Part shown: one piece after another, positions 1-16,535 of the stretch
How the letters are laid out: each line of letters opens with the position of its first letter
Position numbering within the stretch: position 1 is the stretch's first letter
Source of the DNA: Alligator mississippiensis
Taxonomy: Eukaryota; Chordata; Crocodylia; Alligatoridae
DNA: 64,000 nt
NCBI RefSeq assembly: GCF_030867095.1
Contig: NC_081833.1
Span: 76,203,395 to 76,267,394 of the forward strand
Direction: 5' to 3'
The notes under the pieces: generated by a model
Database searches by the model: none
Told to the model about the DNA's origin: nothing
Seen by the model: only the letters and a program-made list of their open reading frames with translations
Position numbers and translations under genes: made by a program

Positions 1-7236
<7,236 letters not shown>

Positions 7237-7895
7237 CCAGGCTTGCAGAGCAGTTCCCTGCCCAGGCTTCAGGCTCCTGTGTGCCAGCCTGGGCTGGGAG
7301 AGCCCAGCAGTCAAACAGATTTGCTGGCCTCCAGATTTGCTGGGAATGTTAAACCCTCTGCCAGGACGTGCCGAGTGTCTTGCCCATCCGGAGCGCCCGA
7401 GTCCAGCCCCCTGCCCTGGGACCCTGCCAGCCTGCCCCAGCCATGACGTGGAAGCTGCTGAACACTGAGGGAGGGCTCCCTGCCAGGGCAGCACCGCAGG
7501 CGAGGAGCCTGGGAGCGCTGTGCGGGGGCACCTCCGTGGCATGGCAACAGCAGCCTGGCTCGGAAAGTAGAGACCGGCAGGAGCTGAATCCCGGCGCGGG
7601 GCAGGGAGAATTGCTCTGCCCCGAGCGTTTCACAGAGCGCCCTGCGGGCTGAGGCAGCAGTGTGAGGACAGCTCTGACATGGGCACAGCTCAGGGTGGGG
7701 GGGTTGACCCCCTGAAGCAGAAAGCCCATTGCAAAGGGGAATCCTCCCGTGCTGTGTGAGGAGCAGGGCTGGGCCTTGTCTCCCTTCCTCTTGTGTCACT
7801 GCCTAGTCCTGCCAACTTTGCCCGCGGGCATTCGCGGGGGCGCAGAAGGGAAGGATGCCCTGGGTTTCAATAAAAGCCTTTCTGGGGATTCCCTT
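7237..7895 (+). other. TANGO6: TANGO6 3' UTR
   Basis: This is the presumed 3' untranslated region from the TAG at 7234-7236 to just past the AATAAA at 7869-7874. It has no other coding signal. The length, about 0.65 kb, is inferred from the first canonical poly(A) signal. Confidence 0.6.
7869..7874 (+). terminator. TANGO6: TANGO6 poly(A) signal AATAAA
   Basis: This is the first canonical AATAAA downstream of the TANGO6 stop codon, followed within about 30 bases by a T/G-rich stretch. It is the likely cleavage signal for the transcript. Confidence 0.7.
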
Positions 7896-8478
7896 ATGAG
7901 TCCGTCCCTGTCGGCTGTGCCCTGGGACATGGGAGTGGGAGAAGACTCGGGGCAATACCCACAAGTGGGCCCTGTTGGGAGCAGGCCGGACCCCTCAGCT
8001 GGGGGGCATGGCATCTGCATACTCGGTGCAATGGGGGAAGCCTGAGCTGTGGGCTCCTGTGTCTGGGGCAGGGGGTGGGCAGGCCCCAGCGCCTGTGAGC
8101 TGGCCCTGGAGACAGCCGTCTAGGCTGGGACAGGTACCAGTGCCAGCAGGGGCGGTGGGGGCTCTGAGCCTGGTGATGCCTGCTGCATCTTATCACGCCC
8201 CAGCTCCTGGAGTCAGGGGGTGGCAGGAGAAATTGGGCTCGTGGCACTGTGCCAGGGGGGCTTTGCGGGGGTCCCTGTGGTCCCCAGGTGCTTGGGCAGA
8301 CCCTGCTGCCCAGCCCAGACCTTCACCCTCCTCAGGAGCTGTGCCAGGGCAGAGGCTGTGTGGGCTCCAGGGCTGTTGCGATGGGGGGTGGGGGGAGCCC
8401 TGTGACCCTGCACTGCCCAACCTGCCACCTGCATGGGGAGGAGGGTGGAGGAGCCCAGAGGAGGGCAGTCTCCTTTGT

Positions 8479-8525
8479 CTTACACCACTTCTTTGGTGGT
8501 GTAAGGCTTCTTTGCCTTACACCAC
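8479..8525. repeat. Perfect 10-bp inverted repeat plus a third direct copy
   Basis: CTTACACCAC at 8479-8488 and GTGGTGTAAG at 8496-8505 form a perfect 10-bp stem with a 7-base loop. CTTACACCAC recurs at 8516-8525, again after CTTTG and before TT, so the left arm is also a direct repeat. It lies between the TANGO6 3' end and HAS3. It could be the terminal palindrome of an old transposon or a stand-alone hairpin. Confidence 0.8.
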
Positions 8526-8586
8526 TTAAAACGAGCTGGTGCCAGTTGGAGGGGAGCAAAGATGGTCCAGGAGCAGGGGGCTGCCC

Positions 8587-8604
8587 CCCGCCCCCCCCCC
8601 CCCC
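8587..8604. repeat. Poly(C) tract
   Basis: A near-pure run of cytosines (14 in a row at 8591-8604) lies in the TANGO6-HAS3 spacer. It is a simple low-complexity tract and prone to sequencing-length error. Confidence 0.85.
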
Positions 8605-9239
8605 AAACCACCAACCCGCCCTCCTGCAAGTGCCCCTGGGCATCCTGCTCATCCCAGCACCTCCCTGGTGCCAGGCTCTGCAAGGGGTGTCGTGCTGCCT
8701 TCACTGCCCGGGTCACGCTGCACGGAGCCAGGCAGGACTCACAGCCGTGGCAGGCGGGGTGGGAGCAGGCCAGGGCTCTGACCTGAGCTCGGGACCCCCA
8801 CCTGCATCCCTGTCCCAGCCGTGCCAGAGGACCTGGGGCCACCCTGGCTCCTTCGCCATTACCCGTCCCTCTGGCGGACTCGGTTCTGTCCCCTTGGCCC
8901 TGGCAGCCCCCTCGCTCAGGCCAAGTACTAGTGGAGTCCTGCACCCGTCTCGCAGCCTAGGTTTCTTGGGGATCGCCTCCCGCCGCCCCATGGTGCAGGG
9001 GTCCAGCACGTCCCCAGGCCCATCTTGCTGCCCGGCCTTTGCTGCCAGGGGAGCCGCGGAGACCCGTTGTCGCTGCGAGGCTCCGGCCCAGCGGGCTCTG
9101 CCGACAGTTGCTACGAGCGAGGCCGGGGGAGTGGGAACGCAGGGACAAGGACTCGCAGGGTCGTGCGTCGCCTCCCCCCACCTCCCCTGCCTTCCAGCGC
9201 CAGCACCTTGCCGGCAGGAGCAGGACAACCTCCCCGCGG

Positions 9240-9333
9240 CCGGGCTGGGGCAGAGCGAGGGTTGTCAGGGGCTCCACCAGCCGGGCTGGGGCAGAGCGAG
9301 GGTTGTCAGGGGCTCCACCAGCCGGGCTGGGGC
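9240..9333. repeat. 41-bp minisatellite, 2.3 copies
   Basis: The unit begins CCGGGCTGGGGCAGAGCGAG and ends GGCTCCACCAG. Copies lie at 9240-9280 and 9281-9321, apparently identical, with a partial third copy at 9322-9333. The array sits at the upstream edge of the HAS3 CpG island. Identity between copies suggests a recent duplication. Confidence 0.9.
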
Positions 9334-9399
9334 GAGCAGCAGCCCGGAGACCTCGCATTGTCCTTGCCGGAGAGCGCCAGGTTGCCGCAGGCCTCGCTC

Positions 9400-10335
9400 C
9401 TGCCTCTGAGCCGCCAGCCGCCTTCCCCGTGCGCCGGCGGTCCCGGGATGCTCCTGCCTGGGCGCTGCCTCGCCCCGGGGCCCGCAGGCTCGGCCCAGCC
9501 CCGGGGCTCCGCCTGAAAAGTCTCCTTTCATGTGTCCCTCCGGGCTCCTGGCGGCCCTTCTCCCCCTGCAAAGAAGGCGACTCCTGCGCCGGGGAAGGAG
9601 GAAATTTTATTTCTACCTGGGGAAGGGCTGCTCCGGCGGCTGGCGCCGCGGGAGGAGCGGCGGGGTGCCGGGGAGCTGCGGCTGCACCGGAAGGTGAGGG
9701 GCTGCGGCCGGAGCCCACGGATCCACTTGGTCCCTTTCTGCAGCGGGGCGGCTGCCGCGGGGGAGGGTGCGGGCATCCCCGCTCACCCGCCACCTGAGCC
9801 GGCATCCTCCTGCCTTCCCGCCCGCCCGTCCGCCCGCGGCGGAGACACAATAGAGCCGGGCCGGGCCGGCGCGCACCTCGGCTGCCCGGCGGAGCGGCCG
9901 GGGCAGGTGCCGCACGTGTGCGCGGGGCCCTGGAGCGCGGGGCCGGGCCGGGCCGGGCCGGGCTGCCAGGTGGGCGCAGCCCCGGGGCGCTGGCGGGGCG
10001 GGCGCGGGGCGGCGGGGCGGGGGCGCGGGGCTGCGGCCGGGCCGGGCCGGGCGGGGCCGCCGCGGGCTGCGGGAGGCGCCGCGCTTAAAAGCGGCGCGGG
10101 CGGAGCGGGGCGGGCGGCTCGCAGCGGCGGCACGGTGAGAGCGGGCGGGCGGCTCCTCCCGGGCGCCCCTGCCCCTGCCCCTGCCCCGGCCCCGGCCCCG
10201 GCCCCTGTCCCGGCTGCGGCGGGCGGGCGGGCGGGCGGGTGGGGACGTCCCGACTCTCGCCCTGCCCCTGCCCCTGCCCCTGCCCCGGGCTAGCCTGTCC
10301 CGGCTGCCTTAACGCGGCTCCTCTTCCTCGCCCAG
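9400..10335 (+). promoter_or_regulatory. HAS3: HAS3 CpG island, promoter and 5' UTR/intron 1
   Basis: This region is extremely CpG- and GC-rich. A TTAAAA box at 10085-10090 could serve as a TATA-like element. A probable short non-coding first exon ends before the donor GTGAGA at 10135. Intron 1 (to 10335) carries CCCCTG hexamer and GGGC tetramer arrays. The acceptor CAG at 10333-10335 directly abuts the HAS3 ATG. The transcription start is inferred. Confidence 0.6.
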
Positions 10336-12953
10336 ATGCCCGTGCGCCTCGCCACGGCGCTGCGTGTGATCGGGACCAGCTTCTTCGCCCTGCTGGTGCT
10401 GGGGGGCATCCTGGCCGCCTACGTCACCGGCTACCAGTTCATCCACACCGAGAAGCACTACCTGTCCTTCGGGCTGTACGGCGCCATCCTGGGCCTGCAC
10501 CTCTTCATCCAGAGCCTCTTCGCCTTCCTGGAGCACCGGCGCATGCGGCGCGAGGGGCGGCCGGTGAAGGTGCCGCGCGCCGTGGCCCTGTGCATCGCGG
10601 CCTACCAGGAGGACCCCGAGTACCTGCGGAAATGCCTGCGCTCCGTGAAGCGCATCTCCTTCCCCGACCTGCGCGTGGTGCTGGTGGTGGACGGCAACGG
10701 CCCCGACGACATGTACATGCTGGACATCTTCCGCGAGGTCATGGGCTCCGACGGTGCCGGCTGCTACGTCTGGAAGAGCAACTTCCACGCGCGCGGCGAG
10801 GGCGAGACGGAGGCCGGGCTGCGGGAGGGCGTGGACCGCGTGCAGCACCTGGTGCGCGCCAGCCCCTACGCCTGCATCATGCAGAAGTGGGGCGGGAAGC
10901 GCGAGGTGATGTACACGGCCTTCCGCGCGCTCGGTGACTCCGTCGACTACATCCAGGTGGGCGCCCAGGGCAGATGGCACCGGTGCTGGCATCGGCGCGG
11001 GGCTGCGCTCGCTCCGGCCAGGGGGTCGGCACATCAAGAGGGGCTGGGGGCTGCCGGGGGAAGTAGCCAGGCTGCAGGGGACCCTGCAGCAGGCCCGGCT
11101 GGCTCTGGGGGCGGAGGGGGTCCCTGAGTCTCTGCCCGTCTCCGCGGTGGGGTGCCGCCTCGCCCCAACGCTCGCTCGCATGGGCAGCAGCACTGGTAGC
11201 GATGCATCAGCCACTGCCGGGTTGCAGCAGGGATGCGGCCGCTGCCTTCTTGGCATGCGTCCCGGGTCTGTTCTCGCTCCCAGCCGGCTCGCCGTGTCTC
11301 TCCCTGTTGCTCTGCACGGGGCCTGGGCTGGGCCCTGAGCTCGTCCAAGCGCTTTCCCTGCCCCGGAACGAGCTGCATCCAGCGGGGCCCTGCAGGAACC
11401 CCCGGCTCCTGGGCCCCGGGTGGTGCAGAGCTCGCGGTGCTGGACGCTGCTTCTCCAAGCTCTTTCCGCTTTCCAGCACCTCCTGCTCCCCAGGCCGGGC
11501 TCAGGCTGGAGAAGGGGAGGGGCGGGGATGTCCCTGTTGGGGCCTGCCTGCAGGGGGGGAGGCAGGTTCAGCCCTTCGTGGATCGCCCTCGGTGTCCCCG
11601 GGCCCTGCTGAGAGCGGGGCCGTGACACCACGTCTGCTCACAGGTGTGTGACTCGGACACGGTGCTGGACCCCGCCTGCACGGTGGAGATGCTGCGTATC
11701 CTGGAGGACGACCCCCGCGTGGGTGGCGTCGGCGGAGACGTCCAGGTACGGCCCCGGGGTGGCTGCTGCTGCGCTGTAGGGGAGATGAGGGGAGCGGCCC
11801 CGAGGGGAGAGCTGGCTCCAGCCCGGGCGCGTGGGGGCAGAGGGGGCGAGGCACCATGGTAGCATCGCAGGACCGAGGGCTTGGGCCCTGCCACGGGTTC
11901 CTGGGCTGCATTGAATCTTCCCCCGCCTCCGCAGCTCCAGGCTGGTGGGAGGAGGGGTGCCCAGGGCCAGAGGGGGAGGGCAGGGGGTTGGCTGCCCGGG
12001 CTCTGACAGTGCCTCCCGGCCTCCCGCAGATCCTGAACAAGTACGACTCGTGGATCTCGTTCCTGAGCAGCGTGCGGTACTGGATGGCCTTCAACGTGGA
12101 GCGGGCCTGCCAGTCCTACTTCGGCTGCGTGCAGTGCATCAGCGGGCCGCTGGGCATGTACCGCAACGCCCTGCTGCAGCAGTTCCTGGAGGACTGGTAC
12201 CACCAGACCTTCCTGGGCAGCAAGTGCAGCTTCGGGGACGACCGGCACCTCACCAACCGCGTGCTGAGCCTGGGCTACCGGACCAAGTACACGGCCCGCT
12301 CCAAGTGCCTGACGGAGACGCCCACGCGCTACCTGCGCTGGCTCAACCAGCAGACGCGCTGGAGCAAGTCGTACTTCCGGGAGTGGCTGTACAACGCGCT
12401 GTGGTTCCACAAGCACCACCTGTGGATGACCTACGAGTCCGTGGTCACCGGCTTCTTCCCCTTCTTCCTCATCGCCACCGTCATCCAGCTCTTCTACCGG
12501 GGCCGTGTCTGGAACATCCTCCTCTTCCTCCTCACCGTGCAGCTGGTCGGCATCGTCAAGGCCACCTACGCCTGCTTCCTGCGGGGCAACGCCGAGATGA
12601 TCTTCATGTCCCTCTACTCCCTGCTCTACATGTCCAGCCTGCTGCCCGCCAAGATGTTCGCCATCGCCACCATCAACAAGTCGGGCTGGGGCACTTCGGG
12701 CCGCAAGACCATCGTGGTCAACTTCATCGGGCTCATCCCCGTCTCGGTGTGGGTGGCCGTGCTGCTGGGGGGCCTGGCCTACACTGCCTACAGCCAGGAC
12801 CTGTTCAGCGAGACGGAGCTGGCCTTCCTCATCTCGGGCGCCGTCCTCTACGCCTGCTACTGGGTGGTGCTGCTCATGCTCTACCTGGCTATCGTGGCCC
12901 GGCGCTGCGGGAAACGGCCGGAGCAGTACGGGCTGGCCTTCGCCGAGGTGTGA
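10336..12953 (+). CDS. HAS3: HAS3, hyaluronan synthase 3
   Basis: This encodes a plasma-membrane glycosyltransferase (GT2) that polymerises UDP-GlcNAc and UDP-GlcA into hyaluronan and extrudes it. Coding exons are 10336-10956, 11644-11745 and 12030-12953, giving 548 aa against 553 in human; five residues are missing in the cytosolic loop and catalytic domain. Two N-terminal membrane segments are followed by the catalytic domain starting near [11 protein letters not shown]. It has CDSDT with the metal-binding DSD at about 210-212, [10 protein letters not shown] with GDD at about 310-312, and the polymerase signature QQTRW at about 348-352. Several C-terminal membrane segments lead to the tail [15 protein letters not shown]. 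The tail and loops match HAS3 rather than HAS1 or HAS2. The start is fixed by an ATG lying exactly at the splice acceptor. Confidence 0.98.
10957..12029 (+). other. HAS3: HAS3 introns within the coding region
   Basis: Two introns are present, 10957-11643 (donor GTGGGC, acceptor CAG) and 11746-12029 (donor GTACGG, acceptor CAG). Both are phase 0 and flank the 34-codon middle exon 11644-11745. Nothing else was recognised in them. Confidence 0.85.
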
Positions 12954-15115
12954 GGGAGCAGGGGCAGAGCGGGGCAAGTGCAATGGGCAGGGAGGGGAGG
13001 GATGAGAGGGGAGATGTGGGGGGCTCCGTCCCGCTCGGGCTTCAGTTTTTGTTGTGGGTTTTTGCGTTGCCGTCCAAGGGCTGAGATGAGGCCGGGAGGA
13101 GCCTGGGGCCGCGTGGAGATGCGCCCCGCAGAGCTGCCGCGGCTCCGGTGCTGGAGGAAGCGAGGCGGCCTCCCTGGAGGAGGGTTGGAGGCCAGGTCCT
13201 GGCCGTGCCTCCCCGGTGGGGCCCGCTGGACGACGCTTCCCCGTGCTGCGGTGCAAATGCCTCACGTGCCCCCCGGCCCCGGGCGCTCGCGGGAGAGGGC
13301 CTGAGTGGATTTACACAGAACCAGCGCGAGCTGACAAAGGCTCGTGGGGCACGGCAGGGCCCCCCCGGAGGCGCTGGCGCCTGGCTCTGCCCGCGGGAGA
13401 CGGGGACAGGCAGAGGGTGGATTAGCAGCGGCTGGGCCCGCGCAGAGCTGGGCTTTGCCGGTGTCAGGCTTCTGCGGCGCTGCATCCCCAGGCAGGAAGG
13501 TGTCTTCAGACGTCGTGTCCTCCCTGCCGCCTCGGGCACCCCTCGCCCCTCGCGGTGCAGAGCGGGGCTGGCAATCCTGTGGTGCTTTATGGGAGGCACC
13601 CACCGTCCTTCCCATGGTGCTTCATCTCCAGCACGGCAGCCCTGGGCACGGCCAACCCTGAGGGCACGGGGCAGCTGGCTGTCCCCAGTGCCACGGGCTG
13701 AGCCCAAGCCGTCTCCACCGGCACTGCCAGCCAGAGGTGCTCCCAGCTCTGCTCCTGCGTGGGCCCTGGGCCGACTGGCACCCCCAGCCCTTGCGGTGCC
13801 CTCGTACTAATGAATCTACCAGCAGTGCTGCCTACAAGAGCCATAACTTCCCGCTGCTCCCCAGGGGCAGGGCTGTCCATGGGGGTTGCTGCCCTGCAGT
13901 TTCCCTCCAGCTGCCTCCGCCCTGGCCAGCCGGCGCTCCCAGGAGGAGCACGTGCCGATCCAAGCCACGGGCCCATGGTGCTCGTACCGTACCCGTCCAT
14001 CCTTTGTCCAGAAGCTGTGATCAGTGGCAGCGGGGCCCGGGGCTTCCCCACCGCGCGTGTCCTGCAGCCGGGTGGGAGGTGCTGGGGTGCAGGGGCTCAG
14101 CGCAGCCCCGAGGCTGGGAACCGCCCTGGTGCCGCTGAGTGGCTGATCCCATCCCCGGCTGGGCTGTCCAGGCCCCCGGTGTAACAGCAGAGCCCGGCCC
14201 AGCCAGGCTTTGCCTGGCTCCGGGGCTGTGGCAGAGCAGGGGCCCACACTGGCGTGCCTCCAGGCCTGCCACCCCTGCAGTCACCGTACTGGTGTGGGGC
14301 TGTGCCCAGTGTATCCGCAGAGCTCCCGGCAAGGTGAGGCTGGGACCACACCGCCCGAGGCAGAGAGCGAGGAGCAGCCAGGACCCAGGACACGGAGGGG
14401 CTGGGCATGGGCAGGGAAGGCCTGCGTCCTGCTCTCCAGCCCCTGCACCCTGCCGGCCGGGGTGGAGCTTTGCCGGTGCGCTTCCTTCAGCCAAAGACCT
14501 CGGGGGAGCAGAGAGACCCTGCCCAAGACCCAGCTGCAGGACCTCCCCTGCCTGCCAGCAGCCTGGGCCTTGCCAGCCCCCTTCCTGGGGCAGGGTCTCC
14601 AGTGGTGTCACCGCAATGCAGCCACTGCAATGCAACCTCCCCAGGGCAAGCTGCGCTGGCCCTGGGTACCTGGTGCTGTGCCAGCTGCCCCCCAGGCCCA
14701 GTGGGCTCAGGGCAGTGTTGTCGGCTCGTGGCTGCCGGTCAGCTCTGGCTTGCAGGGGACAGGGTCCCCGCTCAGGGTTCGAGTCCCGCTGGGTGGGGCA
14801 GGGGCTGCAGCGCGGGCTCCAGCAGGCACCGTGCCTCCGTTGTTCGGCTGGTCCCTGCCAGCTGGGCTCTGGTGCTGGCTCCATGCAGCTGGCAGGGAGG
14901 GAGCTGGCCCTGACCAGCCCGCGACAGGTGCCGGCCGGCAGAGGGAACAGCCCCCCGTCCACACACGTACTCCAGGCTGGCCGCTCCATGCCCGCTTTTC
15001 AGGGCAAAAACCTTTCTACCGTTGCGCGCTGGGATTTTTTTATTTAATACCAGGTTTTTAGACGCCTTTTGTAGCTCTCGGGCATTTCCACTGACGCCGA
15101 GTGTTTGTAAAGCTA

Positions 15116-15121
15116 TTTATT
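15116..15121 (-). terminator. CHTF8: Candidate CHTF8 poly(A) signal
   Basis: TTTATT on the + strand reads AATAAA on the - strand. I noticed no other canonical signal between here and the CHTF8 stop at 15552. If it is used, the CHTF8 and HAS3 transcripts overlap tail to tail by several tens of bases. Confidence 0.45.
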
Positions 15122-15182
15122 TTTTACCTGCGTTTTTTCATATTTTGGAAGGTCTGTTTTTATATCCCGACGGGTTTGTCAC

Positions 15183-15188
15183 AATAAA
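15183..15188 (+). terminator. HAS3: HAS3 poly(A) signal AATAAA
   Basis: A canonical AATAAA lies in the only T/A-rich patch between the HAS3 stop and CHTF8. It is followed by a GC-rich CpG block. Confidence 0.75.
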
Positions 15189-15551
15189 GACACTTGCACA
15201 CGGGGCGGCTGCTGCGTCTCCGCTGCCCGCGGTCGCCGTCCCGGGGGGCGGGGCGGGGCGGGGCGGGGCGGGGGACGGCGGCGCTGCCTGCCCGGCCGCG
15301 TTGGCAGAGCCGGGCCCGCCGCGCACGGTCTGCCCCGCTCCAGCCCAAGGGGGGCGGCGTGGACCTGCCCCAAGTGCTGTGCCCCGGTCGCTGCAGGCCG
15401 GGAGCTGGGGTCACCCGTGCGTGGGCGTGGGGGGCTCTGGCCACGATAGTCACGGGGCAAGGAGCAGGGCTCGTGGCCCAAAAACTCCTGCCCCCGGGGT
15501 GGGAGCCGGGCGCGGTCCGGGCTGGGCGTTGGCAGGGGAGGGCCCGGCCCC

Positions 15552-16117
15552 TCACACCCGCTTGGGCACGTTGGTGATGATGGGCTTGGGGCGGGTCTTG
15601 AAGAGCAGCTTGGTCTTGATCAGGGCGGTCACCAGGTAGTGGGTGGCGGGGCTGGGGTCGGCCCCCTGCTCGCCCGCTCCGCGCTTGGTGAGGACGGCGA
15701 AGGGCTTCTCCAGGCGCACGGTCTTCCCGTACAGGATGTGGTGGCCCACGATGAGCACGGGGACCCCCTGGGAGGGAGAGGGCGGGCACGGGTGGGAGAC
15801 CTGCGCGCCCGGCCCCTTCCCCTGGGCTGGGCGCGGAGGAGAGCAGCCCCTCACCTCACCTGGCTCGTGTAGTGCAGGTCTCCCAGGAGGTTCCCGGCCA
15901 GCCCCGCGCTGCAGCGAGCCTGGATCTCCCCTTGCAGCTCCACCAGCACCCACTCCTCCAGGCCCCCGGCCCCGGCCCCGGCCCTGCGGGCAGACGGTGC
16001 GAGCTGCACGGAGCAAGCCGGGGATGCCCCCGCCGGCCCACCCCGGGCTCAGGGCTCTGCCGCCCCAGAGGCAGGACGGCGGAGCCCAACTCACCTGGAC
16101 ACCACGATCTGCACCAT
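15552..16117 (-). CDS. CHTF8: CHTF8, CTF18-RFC subunit
   Basis: This encodes chromosome transmission fidelity factor 8. With DSCC1 and CHTF18-RFC it forms the alternative clamp loader that acts on PCNA in sister-chromatid cohesion and replication. Exons in transcript order are 16117-16095, 15983-15860 and 15767-15552, giving 120 aa against 121 in human. It starts MVQIVVSR, runs through [15 protein letters not shown] and [13 protein letters not shown], then [23 protein letters not shown] and YLVTALIK, and ends [11 protein letters not shown]. Splice sites are GTGAGT, GTGAGG and CAG acceptors on the - strand. An Ala-Gly run (AGAGAGG) widens the junction after the first exon. It is head to head with UTP4. 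Confidence 0.96.
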
Positions 16118-16402
16118 GCTCCCCCGCTGCAAGGCAAAGCGCGGCGCGTCAGGAGCCCCCGGGGGTGCTCTCCGCCCCGCCCCGCCCCGCCGCGCCCCCG
16201 GCGCGCAGCGGGCATTGTTCGATGGTCTGGTGCCATCTAACGACGAGCCCCGGTACCGCCCCGCCCCGCCCCCCTCGGGCCGCAGACAAACACGAGCACG
16301 AGTGACCTGGCGCAGCCCGGTCCGACCCACTGCTCCGCTTTCTGCTCCGGGCCCCGCACCTGCAGGCGGCGCCGCCCGGTCTCCCGGCAACAGTCGAACC
16401 TC

Positions 16403-16433
<31 letters not shown>

Positions 16434-16535
16434 GCTGCCGGTCACTTCCGGTTCCGGCGCGCGGCACTTCCGGCTCCGGCGGCGCGGGAGGCGCGCACGT
16501 GGGCAGGGGCGGGTCGGGCCGTGCAGTGCCGGGCC
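16118..16535. promoter_or_regulatory. Bidirectional CpG-island promoter, CHTF8/UTP4
   Basis: The 418 bases between the two start codons contain ETS-type CACTTCCGG boxes at 16443-16451 and 16465-16473, an E-box CACGTG at 16496-16501 (35 bases before the UTP4 ATG), and a CCG/GCC trinucleotide run at about 16403-16430. No TATA box was seen. This layout fits a divergent housekeeping promoter. The exact transcription starts cannot be read from sequence. Confidence 0.8.
16403..16430. repeat. CCG trinucleotide repeat in the CHTF8/UTP4 promoter
   Basis: About nine uninterrupted CCG units (CGG on the CHTF8 strand) lie between the two start codons, probably in or near the CHTF8 5' UTR. Confidence 0.85.

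Larger units (their letters stand above)
12954..15200 (+). other. HAS3: HAS3 3' UTR
   Basis: This non-coding stretch of about 2.2 kb runs from the HAS3 stop to the AATAAA at 15183-15188. Most of it is GC-rich. The last 200 bases (15030-15190) turn abruptly T/A-rich, as is typical of a conserved 3' end. CHTF8 converges from the other strand and may overlap this end. Confidence 0.65.

Noticed and set aside
10309-13265. Two long antisense open frames (440 and 565 codons) across HAS3
   Set aside because: They are complements of highly conserved HAS3 exons and GC-rich introns. GC-rich coding DNA lacks stop codons on the opposite strand, and the translations are Ala/Arg/Pro/Gly-rich with no family features.
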